Positions 1 through 7,797 of a DNA stretch of 64,000 nucleotides are shown here, piece after piece. A model generated the notes under the pieces. That model saw only the letters and a list, made by a program, of their open reading frames with translations, was not told the DNA's origin and made no database searches. Source of the DNA: Amycolatopsis roodepoortensis (GTDB taxonomy: Bacteria > Actinomycetota > Actinomycetes > Mycobacteriales > Pseudonocardiaceae); the NCBI RefSeq assembly GCF_014873915.1, contig NZ_JADBEJ010000005.1, positions 868,001 through 932,000 on the forward strand. The letters run 5' to 3'. Positions within the stretch are counted from its first letter, which is position 1. Each line of letters begins with the position of its first letter. A program made the position numbers and the translations under genes.

Positions 1-718
1 GGCTGTGATCGATCAGCTCCACCGCCACGTTGTCCCGCCCGAACTTGTCCACCAGGGACATCAGCTCCGACATCGCCGCGACCTTGTCGTCCGCGGCGAG
101 GGCGCGGCGGATCCGGCCCTTGCGGCAGCCGGTCAGCACCAGCACATGCCCCGCCAGATCATCGACCAGCGCGTCCTCGTCGTAGACCGGGCGGCCCTTC
201 TCCCCACCGGCCAGCTGCGCCCGCGAGATCACCCGACACAACCGGCGGTAGCCCTCCAGGCCGCGGGCCAGCACCAGCATGTGTGCGCCGCCCGGGTCCG
301 CGACCCCGTTCTGCGGCGCGGGCAGATCCAGCGACAACTCCGCACCGAAACCGACCCGGACACCGAGCTCGCGGGCGGCCTCGTTGAACCGCACCGCCCC
401 GTACATGCCGTCGTGATCGGTCAGGAAAATCGCGTCCAAACCCTGGCGGGCGGCCTCCTCGACCAGCTCTTCAGGGTGGCTGGCGCCGTCGAGGAAGCTG
501 AAGTTCGAATGCGCGTGCAACTCCGCGTACGGAACCCGCGGCACCGCGCCACCGTCATCGTCGCCCTCGCGGACCCGCAGATCCACCGGCGGGCCCGCGT
601 AGCCCTCGCGCTTACGCGACCACGCCGGCGAATCGCTCCCATCACCCTCCACACGAGGACGACCGGACGCGACCCGCTGGATCTCACGCCACGGGACAGC
701 AGGATTGTTGAACGCCAC
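1..718 (-). CDS. dnaE2: Error-prone DNA polymerase DnaE2, N-terminal part (runs off window)
   Basis: The reverse strand encodes the first ~239 residues of a C-family DNA polymerase alpha subunit of the DnaE2 type, used for translesion synthesis in SOS mutagenesis together with ImuA'/ImuB. The PHP domain starts near residue 58 with YAELHAHSNFSFLDGAS and continues with FLTDHDGMYG and FGAELSL, giving the expected His and Asp metal-type ligands. The start is GTG at 718, reading VAFNNPAVPWREIQR, with GGAG about 7 nt upstream. A LexA-like box lies ~50 bp upstream. The short N-terminal leader before PHP is typical of DnaE2 rather than DnaE1. The rest of the gene lies outside the window. Confidence 0.88.
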   Translation of the reverse strand, partial: MAFNNPAVPWREIQRVASGRPRVEGDGSDSPAWSRKREGYAGPPVDLRVREGDDDGGAVPRVPYAELHAHSNFSFLDGASHPEELVEEAARQGLDAIFLTDHDGMYGAVRFNEAARELGVRVGFGAELSLDLPAPQNGVADPGGAHMLVLARGLEGYRRLCRVISRAQLAGGEKGRPVYDEDALVDDLAGHVLVLTGCRKGRIRRALAADDKVAAMSELMSLVDKFGRDNVAVELIDHS

Positions 719-768
719 ACCAGCTCCACACCACACGCTCTGCCGTGGGGGAAGCCAGCGACAAACAT

Positions 769-784
769 TCGAACATACGCACGA
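769..784. promoter_or_regulatory. Candidate LexA (SOS) box upstream of dnaE2
   Basis: TCGAACATACGCACGA matches the actinobacterial LexA consensus TCGAAC-N4-GTTCGA at 10 of 12 fixed positions; the second half-site is GCACGA. It ends about 50 bp upstream of the dnaE2 GTG, where the operator of an SOS gene would sit. Confidence 0.6.
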
Positions 785-1011
785 ACTCTGTCGACGATCC
801 TGAACGTCCAACGCGCTCCCGTCAAGACGAGAACGAGCCGAGTCGCATCTATCACAACAGGGCCTCGATGCCGGGTTTTTGCAGATCACAAGCTTGCCGA
901 CTGGCCCGAGGGGCATGTGAAGTCGGGGTGGCGGTCGACCTAACGAAGAGCAGATATCCGCCGGGATCCGCGCGACTTCATATCTCGAGGGACCGCTTCC
1001 GCCGTGGAGCT

Positions 1012-1046
1012 CCCTGACAGGCCGGTGGACTACCGGCCTGTCAGGG
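1012..1046 (-). terminator. Hairpin terminator after the alpha/beta hydrolase
   Basis: A perfect 15-bp inverted repeat (CCCTGACAGGCCGGT and its complement) with a 5-nt loop lies 9 bp beyond the stop codon of the minus-strand hydrolase. No T-tract is obvious, which is common for terminators in this kind of genome. Confidence 0.7.
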
Positions 1047-1054
1047 CACCCCTG

Positions 1055-2173
1055 TCAGGCGAGGTTCGTGGTGAAGAACTTGTCGAGCCTGTCGAAGGGG
1101 ATGAGGTCCTTGCGGTCGTAGAGGTCGACGTGGTCCGCGCCCGGGACGATGACGAGGTCGACGCTGTCGGGTGCGGTCGCCTGGACGTCTTCGGCGTAGT
1201 AGCGGGAGTGCGCGTCGGCGCCGGCCACCAGGAGGGCTTTGCGGGGCGCCAACAGGTCGATGTTCGTCATCTGCGGGAAGGCGAAGAACGACATCGGCGT
1301 GGTGCCGGTCCACGCGGTGGTTGAGTTGATCGAGCGTGGGTGGTAGCCGCGGTCGGTGCGGTAGTAGTCGAAGAAACTCTTCGTGATCGGGTCGGCGTCC
1401 GGCGGGAGGGTCTTGGGCAGGACGGTGGTTGAAGGGGCGACGTTGCCGTTCTTGTCGAAGGGGACCTCGTGGGAGAGCCGGGCGTAGGTGCCGTTCTCGG
1501 CGTCGATCCAGCGCTGCCGGCTGAGGTGGTCCACGACCTTCTGGCGCTGCTGGCGCGTGTAGTAGTCCTGGTGGCCGCGGGACATGCTGCGCGACATGTC
1601 GTACATCGAGACCGTGGCCACCGCCTTGATCCGGCTGTCCGCGGCCGTCGCGGTGAGCGCCATGCCGCTCAGGCCGCAGATGGCCTGCACGCCGATCCGC
1701 TCACGGTCGACGATTTTGTGCATGCCGAGGAAGTCGACGGCGGCGCTGAAGTCCTCGGTGTAGATGTCGGGCGAGCCCACATCGCGCACCGTGCCGCCGC
1801 TTTCCCCGGTGAAGGAGGGATCGAAGGCGAGGGTGACGTAGCCGCGGCGGGCGAATTCGTTGGCGTAGAGACCCGAGGACTGTTCCTTGACCGCGCCGAA
1901 CGGTCCGCTAACCGCGAGGGCGGGCAGCTTGCCACTGGCGTTCTTCGGCACGTAGAGGTCCGCGGCGACCTCGATGCCGTAGCGGTTCTTGAACCGCACC
2001 GAGGTCCGCTTGACGTTCTGGTCAAGCGGGAAGGTGTAGCGGCCCTTGGCCGCGGTGTTGCCCTGTCCGGTGGCGCCCGCGGCGCGGGCGGTCTCCGCGC
2101 TGAACGCGGGCAGGGCTGTGAAGGCGGCGGCGCCGGTGGCGGCGATCAGTCCGAGCGCTTGGCGACGTTCCAT
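1055..2173 (-). CDS. Secreted (Tat-type) alpha/beta hydrolase
   Basis: The product is ~372 residues. The N-terminus MERRQALGLIAATGAAAF is a twin-arginine signal followed by an Ala-rich hydrophobic segment, so export as a folded enzyme is likely. The body is an alpha/beta-hydrolase fold of the YcjY-like group. A nucleophile elbow sits in AICGLSGMAL, an acidic residue in AGADAHSRYY and a terminal His in PGADHVDLYD. Substrate is unknown; esters or acylated compounds are typical. Start 2173 is chosen because GAGG precedes it and it gives the compact RR signal; an upstream in-frame ATG at 2188 adds five residues. It is the last gene of the locus and is followed by a strong hairpin. A decayed paralogue lies just upstream at 2341-2500. 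Confidence 0.75.
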   Translation of the reverse strand: MERRQALGLIAATGAAAFTALPAFSAETARAAGATGQGNTAAKGRYTFPLDQNVKRTSVRFKNRYGIEVAADLYVPKNASGKLPALAVSGPFGAVKEQSSGLYANEFARRGYVTLAFDPSFTGESGGTVRDVGSPDIYTEDFSAAVDFLGMHKIVDRERIGVQAICGLSGMALTATAADSRIKAVATVSMYDMSRSMSRGHQDYYTRQQRQKVVDHLSRQRWIDAENGTYARLSHEVPFDKNGNVAPSTTVLPKTLPPDADPITKSFFDYYRTDRGYHPRSINSTTAWTGTTPMSFFAFPQMTNIDLLAPRKALLVAGADAHSRYYAEDVQATAPDSVDLVIVPGADHVDLYDRKDLIPFDRLDKFFTTNLA

Positions 2174-2275
2174 GGCGTGGGGCCTCATATTCGGTCGGTG
2201 GAGGAAATGCGTGACGGTCGGTGGTGTCGTGACCGAGGCGCGATTCCAGAAAACCGCTTCTGCGCCAGGCGTGGC

Positions 2276-2307
2276 AGGTCGGGTTTATTGGGGGTACAAG
2301 CTCAACC
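2276..2307 (-). promoter_or_regulatory. Shared operator-like element, copy A
   Basis: This 32-bp element lies ~105 bp upstream of the hydrolase start. It is 29/32 identical to copy B at 5005-5036, including the block GGGGGTACAAGCTC. Both copies have the same orientation relative to the minus-strand gene they precede. The core GGT..AGCT...ACC is a loose palindrome. It is probably the binding site of the XRE/MmyB-like regulator at 5072, by inference. Confidence 0.6.
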
Positions 2308-2340
2308 CCTCACCCTGCGGGGGCGCGCGTCATGGCATGA

Positions 2341-2500
2341 AAGGCACTGCACACCAACACTTCCCAGACCGGCGCCCTGGTCCTTGACGTCGCCGTACGT
2401 GGAGCCGGCGGGGATCTCCTGGTGCTACTGGGAAGTGTCGAGTCCTTGGACAGATACAGGTCGCCGGTGATGGTGATCCTGTATCTGTTGCTGGACGCCG
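2341..2500 (-). pseudogene. Remnant of a second alpha/beta hydrolase gene
   Basis: Two blocks in different minus-strand frames match the neighbouring hydrolase. The first (2442-2492) reads SNRYRITITGDLYLSKD against KNRYGIEVAADLYVPKN. The second (2344-2415) contains GSTYGDVKDQGAGL against SGPFGAVKEQSSGL. The order is conserved but the frame is broken and the rest of the gene is missing. It is a decayed fragment of a tandem paralogue, with no intact ORF. Confidence 0.6.
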
Positions 2501-2609
2501 CACGAGCGCGCGGGCGACGTTGTTGTGTAGGTCGACGATGCAGTTGTCGGCGCCGGACGGGTCGTCCTTCTTTCCTTGTGGTGCCGTGCTGTATCGGCGT
2601 GCGGTGGTG

Positions 2610-3653
2610 TCAGGGGTTGATGAGGACTTTGAGGCTCGTTCGGTCGGCCATGTCCTGATATCCCGCGGCGACACCGTCGAGGTTCGTGGTGACGTCGAAG
2701 ACCTTGCCGGGCTCGATGGTGCCGTCGAGGATGGCGGGCATCAGTTCCTCGATGTAGGCGCGCACCGGGGCCGGTCCACCGGCGAGCCGGAGGTTGTGGC
2801 GGAAGAGGCTGCCGAAACCGATCGGTGCCTCCTCGTACTGCGGGACGCCGACGCGGCTGATGACGCCACCTGGGCGAAGAATGCCGACAGCCTGCTGGTA
2901 GGCGGGCATGTTGCCGACGGCCTCCAGGACCACGTGTGTGCCGTGCCCGGCGGTGAGCTCGCGAACCTGGGCGATGCCCTCGTCGCCGCGGGCGGAGACG
3001 ACGTCGGTGGCGCCGAACTCACGGCCCAGGTCGGTGCGCGCCTGGTGGCGTCCCATGAGGATGATCTGTTCGGCGCCCAGCCGCTTGGCCGACAGGACCG
3101 CCAGCAGCCCGACCGCGCCGTCACCGATCACGGTGACGCGGGTGCGCTCGTCGACACCGCCCGCCACTGCGGCGTGGTAGCCCGTGCCCAGCACGTCGGA
3201 AAGCGTCAGCAGGGACGGGATAAGGGCCGAGTCCGCGGCGACGGGGAGCTTGACGAGGGTGCCATCGGCCAGCGGGACCCGGATCGCCTCGGCCTGGCCG
3301 CCCTCGTCCGGCTCGCCGTCCCAGAAGCCGGCCTGCGGGTGTGAGCAGGAGGTGTGCAGGCCCGCGCGGCAGAACTCGCAGGTGTTGTCGGAAATGGCGA
3401 AAGGCGCGACGACCAGGTCTCCTTTGTGGACGGTCGTCACCTCCGAGCCGGTGTCCTCGACGACGCCGATGAACTCGTGGCCCATCCGGGCGGGCCCGTC
3501 TCCGGGGTTCATCGAGCCGTAGGGCCACACGTCGCTGCCGCAGACGCACGAGGCGGTGATGCGGACCAGGGCGTCGGTGGAGTGCTTGAGGACGGGGTCG
3601 GGGACGTTCTCGACGCGGACGTCGCCGGCGCCGTACAGGAGTGTTGCCCGCAT
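2610..3653 (-). CDS. Zinc-dependent alcohol dehydrogenase family protein
   Basis: The product is 347 residues, normal for medium-chain zinc alcohol dehydrogenases. The catalytic zinc site is seen as CVCGSD near residue 37 and GHEF with a following Glu near 60. A structural-zinc-like cluster NTCEFCRAGLHTSC lies at ~90-105. The Rossmann motif is VIGDGAVGLLAV near 170. It should oxidise an alcohol or reduce an aldehyde or ketone with NAD(P). It starts 45 bp after the MFS gene in the same direction, so both probably share a transcript from the 5005-5036 promoter region. Substrate cannot be told from sequence. Confidence 0.85.
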   Translation of the reverse strand: MRATLLYGAGDVRVENVPDPVLKHSTDALVRITASCVCGSDVWPYGSMNPGDGPARMGHEFIGVVEDTGSEVTTVHKGDLVVAPFAISDNTCEFCRAGLHTSCSHPQAGFWDGEPDEGGQAEAIRVPLADGTLVKLPVAADSALIPSLLTLSDVLGTGYHAAVAGGVDERTRVTVIGDGAVGLLAVLSAKRLGAEQIILMGRHQARTDLGREFGATDVVSARGDEGIAQVRELTAGHGTHVVLEAVGNMPAYQQAVGILRPGGVISRVGVPQYEEAPIGFGSLFRHNLRLAGGPAPVRAYIEELMPAILDGTIEPGKVFDVTTNLDGVAAGYQDMADRTSLKVLINP

Positions 3654-3698
3654 CAGTGATGCTCCCTTTCGGATGGTGGGTGATGGTCGTGGCGTGGA

Positions 3699-4934
3699 TC
3701 AGTGTGCGGTCGAGCGCGGGATCCTGCCGACCGTCCGGCCGGCGAGGACGATGACGGGGATCAGGGTGAGGGCGGCGATCGCGGTGCCGACCACGGCGGG
3801 GCCGGTGGTCCCGAGCGGCGAACCGAGGGTGAGGCCTGCGATCCAGGAGCCGATAGCGGTGCCGAGGTTGAAGGCCGACACGGTCAGCGCGGAGGCCAGC
3901 ACCGGTGCCTGGCGTGCGAAGCGGACGGCCAGCGACATCAGCACCGGGTTGCCGCCGAGCCCGAAGAACCCCAGCAGGTTCACCAGAATGATGGTGGGCA
4001 TGGCGTAGCCGGCCAGCAGGGAGATCGCGAGGAGCAGGAACGTGGCTCCCGCGGCGGCCACGACGGTCACCGTGTGCGGGCGGCGATCGCCCAGACGGCC
4101 ACCGACGAGCGAGCCGGCCAGCGCGCCGAGGCCGAAGCCGACCAGAACCAGCGGCACGATCCCGGACGAGATCTGCGCCCGGTCGGTCAACAGCGGCGAG
4201 ATGTAGGAGTACGCCGCAAGGACACCGCCGGTCGTGGTGGCGCAGGCCGCCAGCACCAGCCACAGGCGGCCGGAGCGCAGAGCGGCCAGTTCGGACCGGA
4301 TCGACACAGTCTGCTGGTCGCCGCCGTCGTGGGGCACGGTGCGGGCGATCAGCGCGATGGCCGCCGCGGCGAGGGCCGCTAGTGCCCAGAACGGTCCGCG
4401 CCAGCCCATGAGCTGCCCGGCGAACGCGCCCAGCGGCACCCCGACGACGTTCGCGAGCATGGCACCGGCGCCGACCAGCCCCAGGGCGCGGGAGCTGGAG
4501 GCAGGGCCGGCGGCGCGCGCGGCGGCGACGTTGGCCACCGCCCAGAAGGCGCCGGTGGCGATCGCGGTCAGGAACCGTGCCGCCAATATCAGGGTGAAGT
4601 CCGAGCTGAGGGCGACGATGACGTGCCCGGCGGCGAAGGCACCGAGGGCGAGCATCAGCGTCAGCCGCTGGGGCAACCGCAGCGTGAGCATCGCCATCAA
4701 CGGCGCACCGACGATCATCCCGATCGCGAAGACGGTGATCATCAGGCCGGTCTGGGCGACGCTGACTCGCAGGTCGCCCGCGATTTCCGGCAGCAGGCCG
4801 GCGACCACGAACTCGGTGGTGCCCATCAGGAACGTACCCAGCGCCAGCACGTGGACAACGAGCGGTAGCCGAGCGGCCGGCGGCCGCGCACGGCGATCGG
4901 CAGGGGGTTGCAGGACTGCTCCTCGCGTACTCAA
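3699..4934 (-). CDS. MFS drug/sugar-efflux transporter (DHA1/AraJ-like)
   Basis: This 411-residue protein has about twelve hydrophobic segments and the early motif LGTFLMGTTEFVVAGLLPEIAGDL, typical of the AraJ/YdhP/Cml-type exporters. A loop motif GGRLGDRRPH occurs around the second half. It probably exports a small molecule by proton antiport. Start is TTG at 4934, 9 nt after GGAG, giving MSTRGAVLQPP. The gene is divergent from the XRE-type regulator at 5072 and the shared 32-bp element lies in the intergenic gap, so regulation by that protein is likely. It is co-transcribed with the alcohol dehydrogenase. Confidence 0.85.
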   Translation of the reverse strand: MSTRGAVLQPPADRRARPPAARLPLVVHVLALGTFLMGTTEFVVAGLLPEIAGDLRVSVAQTGLMITVFAIGMIVGAPLMAMLTLRLPQRLTLMLALGAFAAGHVIVALSSDFTLILAARFLTAIATGAFWAVANVAAARAAGPASSSRALGLVGAGAMLANVVGVPLGAFAGQLMGWRGPFWALAALAAAAIALIARTVPHDGGDQQTVSIRSELAALRSGRLWLVLAACATTTGGVLAAYSYISPLLTDRAQISSGIVPLVLVGFGLGALAGSLVGGRLGDRRPHTVTVVAAAGATFLLLAISLLAGYAMPTIILVNLLGFFGLGGNPVLMSLAVRFARQAPVLASALTVSAFNLGTAIGSWIAGLTLGSPLGTTGPAVVGTAIAALTLIPVIVLAGRTVGRIPRSTAH

Positions 4935-5004
4935 GGGTTCATCTCCGTGCGAGTTGGTGATCGGGGTACGTCTCCCAGGAAACGGGCCGCCGCACCCTCG
5001 AGGA

Positions 5005-5036
5005 AGGTCGCGTTTATGGGGGGTACAAGCTCGACC
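5005..5036 (-). promoter_or_regulatory. Shared operator-like element, copy B (divergent promoter region)
   Basis: This is the second copy of the 32-bp element described at 2276-2307. It lies in the gap between the MFS gene (start 4934) and the divergent regulator (start 5072). A single protein bound here could control both directions. Confidence 0.6.
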
Positions 5037-5071
5037 TGCCTGTTCGCGAGCCGCTGGCTACCGTGGATGGC

Positions 5072-5980
5072 ATGGACCCGCGCCCCGACGATCACCGCAC
5101 CGAGATCCGCGACTTCCTCGCCAGCCGCCGCGCCAAGATCACCCCGCAGCAGGCCGGGCTGCCCACCAGCGGCCGGCGCCGGGTCCCGGGACTGCGGCGT
5201 GAGGAGGTCGCCGTCCTCGCGGGTGTGAGCACCGAGTGGTACACGCGGTTGGAGAAGGGGCACATCAGCGGCGTCTCCGAAGACGTGCTGGCCGCGGTCT
5301 CCGAGGCCCTGCAGCTGGACGAGGACGAACGCACCTACCTGTTCGATCTGGCCCGTGCCGCCCGACCGGCCCGCCGCACGCCGTCGCGGCGCAAGGACGT
5401 CGCCGTCCCGCCCCCGATCCAGTGGCTGCTCGACTCCGTGACGCTCTCCTCGGCCTTCGTGCGCAACGGCCGCCAGGACATCATCGCCGGCAACCCGCTC
5501 GGCAGAGCCCTGCACTCCCCCCTGTTCGACAGCACCACCACCGACAAGCACGGCCGCCCCAACGTGGCCCGCTACATCTTCCTCGACCCCGGCGCACAGG
5601 ACTTCTTCGTCGACTGGGACGCCGCCGCCGTCGCCACCGCCGCCCTGGTGCGCGCGGAAGCCGGCCGGGAACCCCACGACCGGGCACTGCGGGACCTCAT
5701 CGGCGAGTTGTCCACACTCAGCCCCGACTTCCGCACCCTGTGGGCCGCCCACGACGTCCGTATCCGCCACGACGGCGTCAAACGACTGCGGCACCCCGAA
5801 GTCGGCGAACTGGAGCTCACCTACCGCTCCCTGGACCTGCCCGTGTCCCAGCGCGCGGTCCACGACCTGACCCTCTACACCGCCGAACCGGGCAGCACCT
5901 CCGAAGACCGCCTCAAACTCCTCGCCAGTCTGGCGGCGACCCACACCCCGGCGGCCGAGCCCACCGACCGGCTCGGCTGA
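5072..5980 (+). CDS. XRE-family HTH regulator with MmyB-like ligand-binding domain
   Basis: The product is about 302 residues. It begins with a helix-turn-helix of the XRE type (GLRREEVAVLAGVSTEWYTRLEKG, residues ~45-70). A long alpha/beta region follows, typical of the MmyB-like domain (for example ADDALRD-like and FRTLWAAHDVR segments). Such proteins normally repress a divergent oxidoreductase or transporter gene and respond to small molecules, possibly fatty acids. Start ATG 5072 is preferred; a GTG at 5063 would add three residues. It faces away from the MFS gene and the 32-bp element sits ~36 bp upstream. Confidence 0.85.
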   Translation: MDPRPDDHRTEIRDFLASRRAKITPQQAGLPTSGRRRVPGLRREEVAVLAGVSTEWYTRLEKGHISGVSEDVLAAVSEALQLDEDERTYLFDLARAARPARRTPSRRKDVAVPPPIQWLLDSVTLSSAFVRNGRQDIIAGNPLGRALHSPLFDSTTTDKHGRPNVARYIFLDPGAQDFFVDWDAAAVATAALVRAEAGREPHDRALRDLIGELSTLSPDFRTLWAAHDVRIRHDGVKRLRHPEVGELELTYRSLDLPVSQRAVHDLTLYTAEPGSTSEDRLKLLASLAATHTPAAEPTDRLG

Positions 5981-6163
5981 GCGCCCCCACCGCGCACCCT
6001 CAGCCCACCGCTCAGCACCAGGCGGTCAGGCGGGCAGTGATGAGCTACGACGAAGCTTCACGAACCTGTCGATCACACGGTCGAGCGGCGAGCCAAGGCC
6101 GGGAGAATATTGCACGCTCGAATATGTGCTCTCCACCGGTAGTGGCTGACATAACACCAGGTA

Positions 6164-6427
6164 GTGAACCCAACACCACCCCGGCCAGCGAACCATGCGC
6201 GACGACTGGCATGGTTGACTCGACTTGGTAACACGCTAGGCCGTAAGAGTGACCTGACCGGCGCGACCGTGTACGAAGCCGCCGACAAGCCATCCCTGGG
6301 CGGCGGCCGCTGGTACGTCCTGCCCGACGACACCACCTACTACCAGCCCTTCGACGGTGTTCCCCGGCCAGCTCTCGTCGCCTCCACGCTGCGCGACATG
6401 CCGACCTGGACCGAAGTGGCGGGCTAG
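6164..6427 (+). CDS. Hypothetical small protein, possibly a gene remnant
   Basis: An ORF of up to 87 codons shows protein-like composition in its second half (GGGRWYVLPDDTTYYQPFDGV). The N-terminal third is low quality, so the true start may be a TTG near 6212. No family was recognised. It lies isolated between the regulator and a truncated cell-wall-type protein, in a stretch (5981-6918) where nothing else convincing could be found. Confidence 0.3.
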   Translation: MNPTPPRPANHARRLAWLTRLGNTLGRKSDLTGATVYEAADKPSLGGGRWYVLPDDTTYYQPFDGVPRPALVASTLRDMPTWTEVAG

Positions 6428-6918
6428 CAGCCCTTACGACCACGACTTCGTCCCGGCTACCGGGCCGCCATCTTCGACGCCGAGGGCTCAGTCCTCACCG
6501 CACCACTCTCTTCCTTGCCCATCCACCTAGTGATCGAGTAGGCCAAAGGCATGATCACGTCGCTGCGGAGCCGCGACGCTGGATCCGCACAACGTGCGCC
6601 CCACCCAGCACCCGCCCTTGCCTGCTCAGACCGCAGCCACCCCCGAGTCGTGCGATCTCCTTTGGCATCAGGACAAATGAGCTTCCAGCAGACTCGGGCA
6701 ATCCGAGTACTTCAGCGACTCGATGCATCACAGGCACCGAGTTCCCACCACGTCCTGACGCGCCGGGAAATCCGCCCTCTCACCCTCCCACGACGGACAG
6801 GCTGCCCCTCGGCCACGGGCACTATCGTCGGGCATCGCAACACCGGCGACCTTCCGCGCGGCCGCCACCACCGACTACGAGCACGACGGCTCACCCCGGC
6901 GGCACGGCCCGGCAGATC

Positions 6919-7389
6919 GTGGCCGTCGCGCAGGGTTCCACCTGTGCAACCGGAACAACTGGCCAGCTACGCACCGTCTGGCCGCTCGAACAAGCCAACA
7001 TGCCTGACCCCGCCAGCGGCGGGCGAATCAACCCACACCCCCTGACTCTCGTGCAAACACTGCGCGCCAACGGAATGACCGACCGGGAACGGTCTCGACT
7101 GCTTCGCACACCGGCCAGCCAACCCGAACTTGACCATCCACAAGGACGGGCCTGCGACATCATGTTCAATCCCCACAGCCACCCGTCGGCGGCCGAAGGA
7201 TCGCAAAGCCGCGCCTGGCTCATCACCCACCAGGCGAATCTCGGCATCCACTACCTCATCTGGCAGGGTCGATGCTGGTCAGCCGACAACCCCACCTGGG
7301 TCAGCTATCGATCCAGCGCATACGACTGCCCGAACCCCAACAACCTCACAGGCTGCCACTACGACCACATTCACGTCTCAATGTATTAA
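6919..7389 (+). CDS. ARB_07466-like C-terminal domain protein, possibly 5'-truncated
   Basis: The ~156-residue product matches the M15-peptidase-like domain found at the C-terminus of actinobacterial cell-wall proteins. The order HPQGRACDIM, then LIWQGRCWS, then GCHYDHIHVSMY places the paired His/Asp and HxH metal-type residues as in D,D-peptidase-like folds. In such proteins this domain normally follows a lytic transglycosylase or CHAP domain, which is missing here. Upstream in frame there is only a Pro/Thr-rich stretch without a signal peptide. The gene is therefore probably a truncated remnant. Start GTG 6919 is only the first available one. Confidence 0.5.
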   Translation: MAVAQGSTCATGTTGQLRTVWPLEQANMPDPASGGRINPHPLTLVQTLRANGMTDRERSRLLRTPASQPELDHPQGRACDIMFNPHSHPSAAEGSQSRAWLITHQANLGIHYLIWQGRCWSADNPTWVSYRSSAYDCPNPNNLTGCHYDHIHVSMY

Positions 7390-7401
7390 GAAATTGACAT
7401 A

Positions 7402-7427
7402 TCGCATCTGATGCGAAATTTCGCATC
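7402..7427. repeat. Two overlapping perfect palindromes beside a TTGACA box
   Basis: TCGCATCTGATGCGA (7402-7416) overlaps GATGCGAAATTTCGCATC (7410-7427), giving three alternating half-sites. TTGACA lies at 7394-7399 just to the left. The site falls between the convergent ends of the ARB_07466-like gene and cdiI. It may act as a terminator in either direction, or as an operator with mutually exclusive hairpins. Confidence 0.55.
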
Positions 7428-7491
7428 TTTGAGCAGGACGCTCGAAACAGCCAAGAAGATGAAGCATGACTTCCTCACGAGAACAATCTTC

Positions 7492-7791
7492 TCAAGCCCG
7501 TTGCTCGCGATCCAGTCGACTCTTCACTTCTGCTCGAATTTGATCGAACCATTCCAGATAGCTTATCCCGCCATCGATGTCGGGTTCATACATTGCATTA
7601 TAGTCGTCTCGCCAGAGTTTTCGAGCTTGCCCTTCGGTCAACCCTGCAGCCTTAAGTGTTTCAAGTTCGACCAGCAGCTCTCTTGAATATTCGACCAGTT
7701 CGTCGTCAGTGAACTTCTTCACCACCCCAATAGGAGAGCCAGCTTCCAGGTCATAGTCCTGATGGAAATAAGTCGCTAGATATCCGAGCAT
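7492..7791 (-). CDS. cdiI: CdiI-type immunity protein for the RHS/RNase A toxin
   Basis: The 99-residue protein starts MLGYLATYFHQDYDLE, the signature of contact-dependent growth-inhibition immunity proteins (CdiI_2 type), and is acidic as expected for an inhibitor of a basic RNase. Its ATG at 7791 follows the toxin stop codon (7798-7800) and the sequence TGAGGAGAA provides the ribosome site across the junction, so the pair is translationally coupled. By position it should neutralise the RNase A domain encoded just upstream. Base composition is visibly less GC-rich than neighbouring genes, as is common for exchanged toxin/immunity cassettes. Confidence 0.75.
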   Translation of the reverse strand: MLGYLATYFHQDYDLEAGSPIGVVKKFTDDELVEYSRELLVELETLKAAGLTEGQARKLWRDDYNAMYEPDIDGGISYLEWFDQIRAEVKSRLDREQRA

Positions 7792-7797
7792 TTCTCC

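Noticed and set aside
421..855. 144-codon minus-strand ORF over the dnaE2 start
   Set aside because: Arg-rich shadow frame; the true frame gives a clear PHP domain.
1469..2470. 333-codon plus-strand ORF opposite the hydrolase
   Set aside because: Antisense of the hydrolase with low-complexity Gly/Val composition and no ribosome site.
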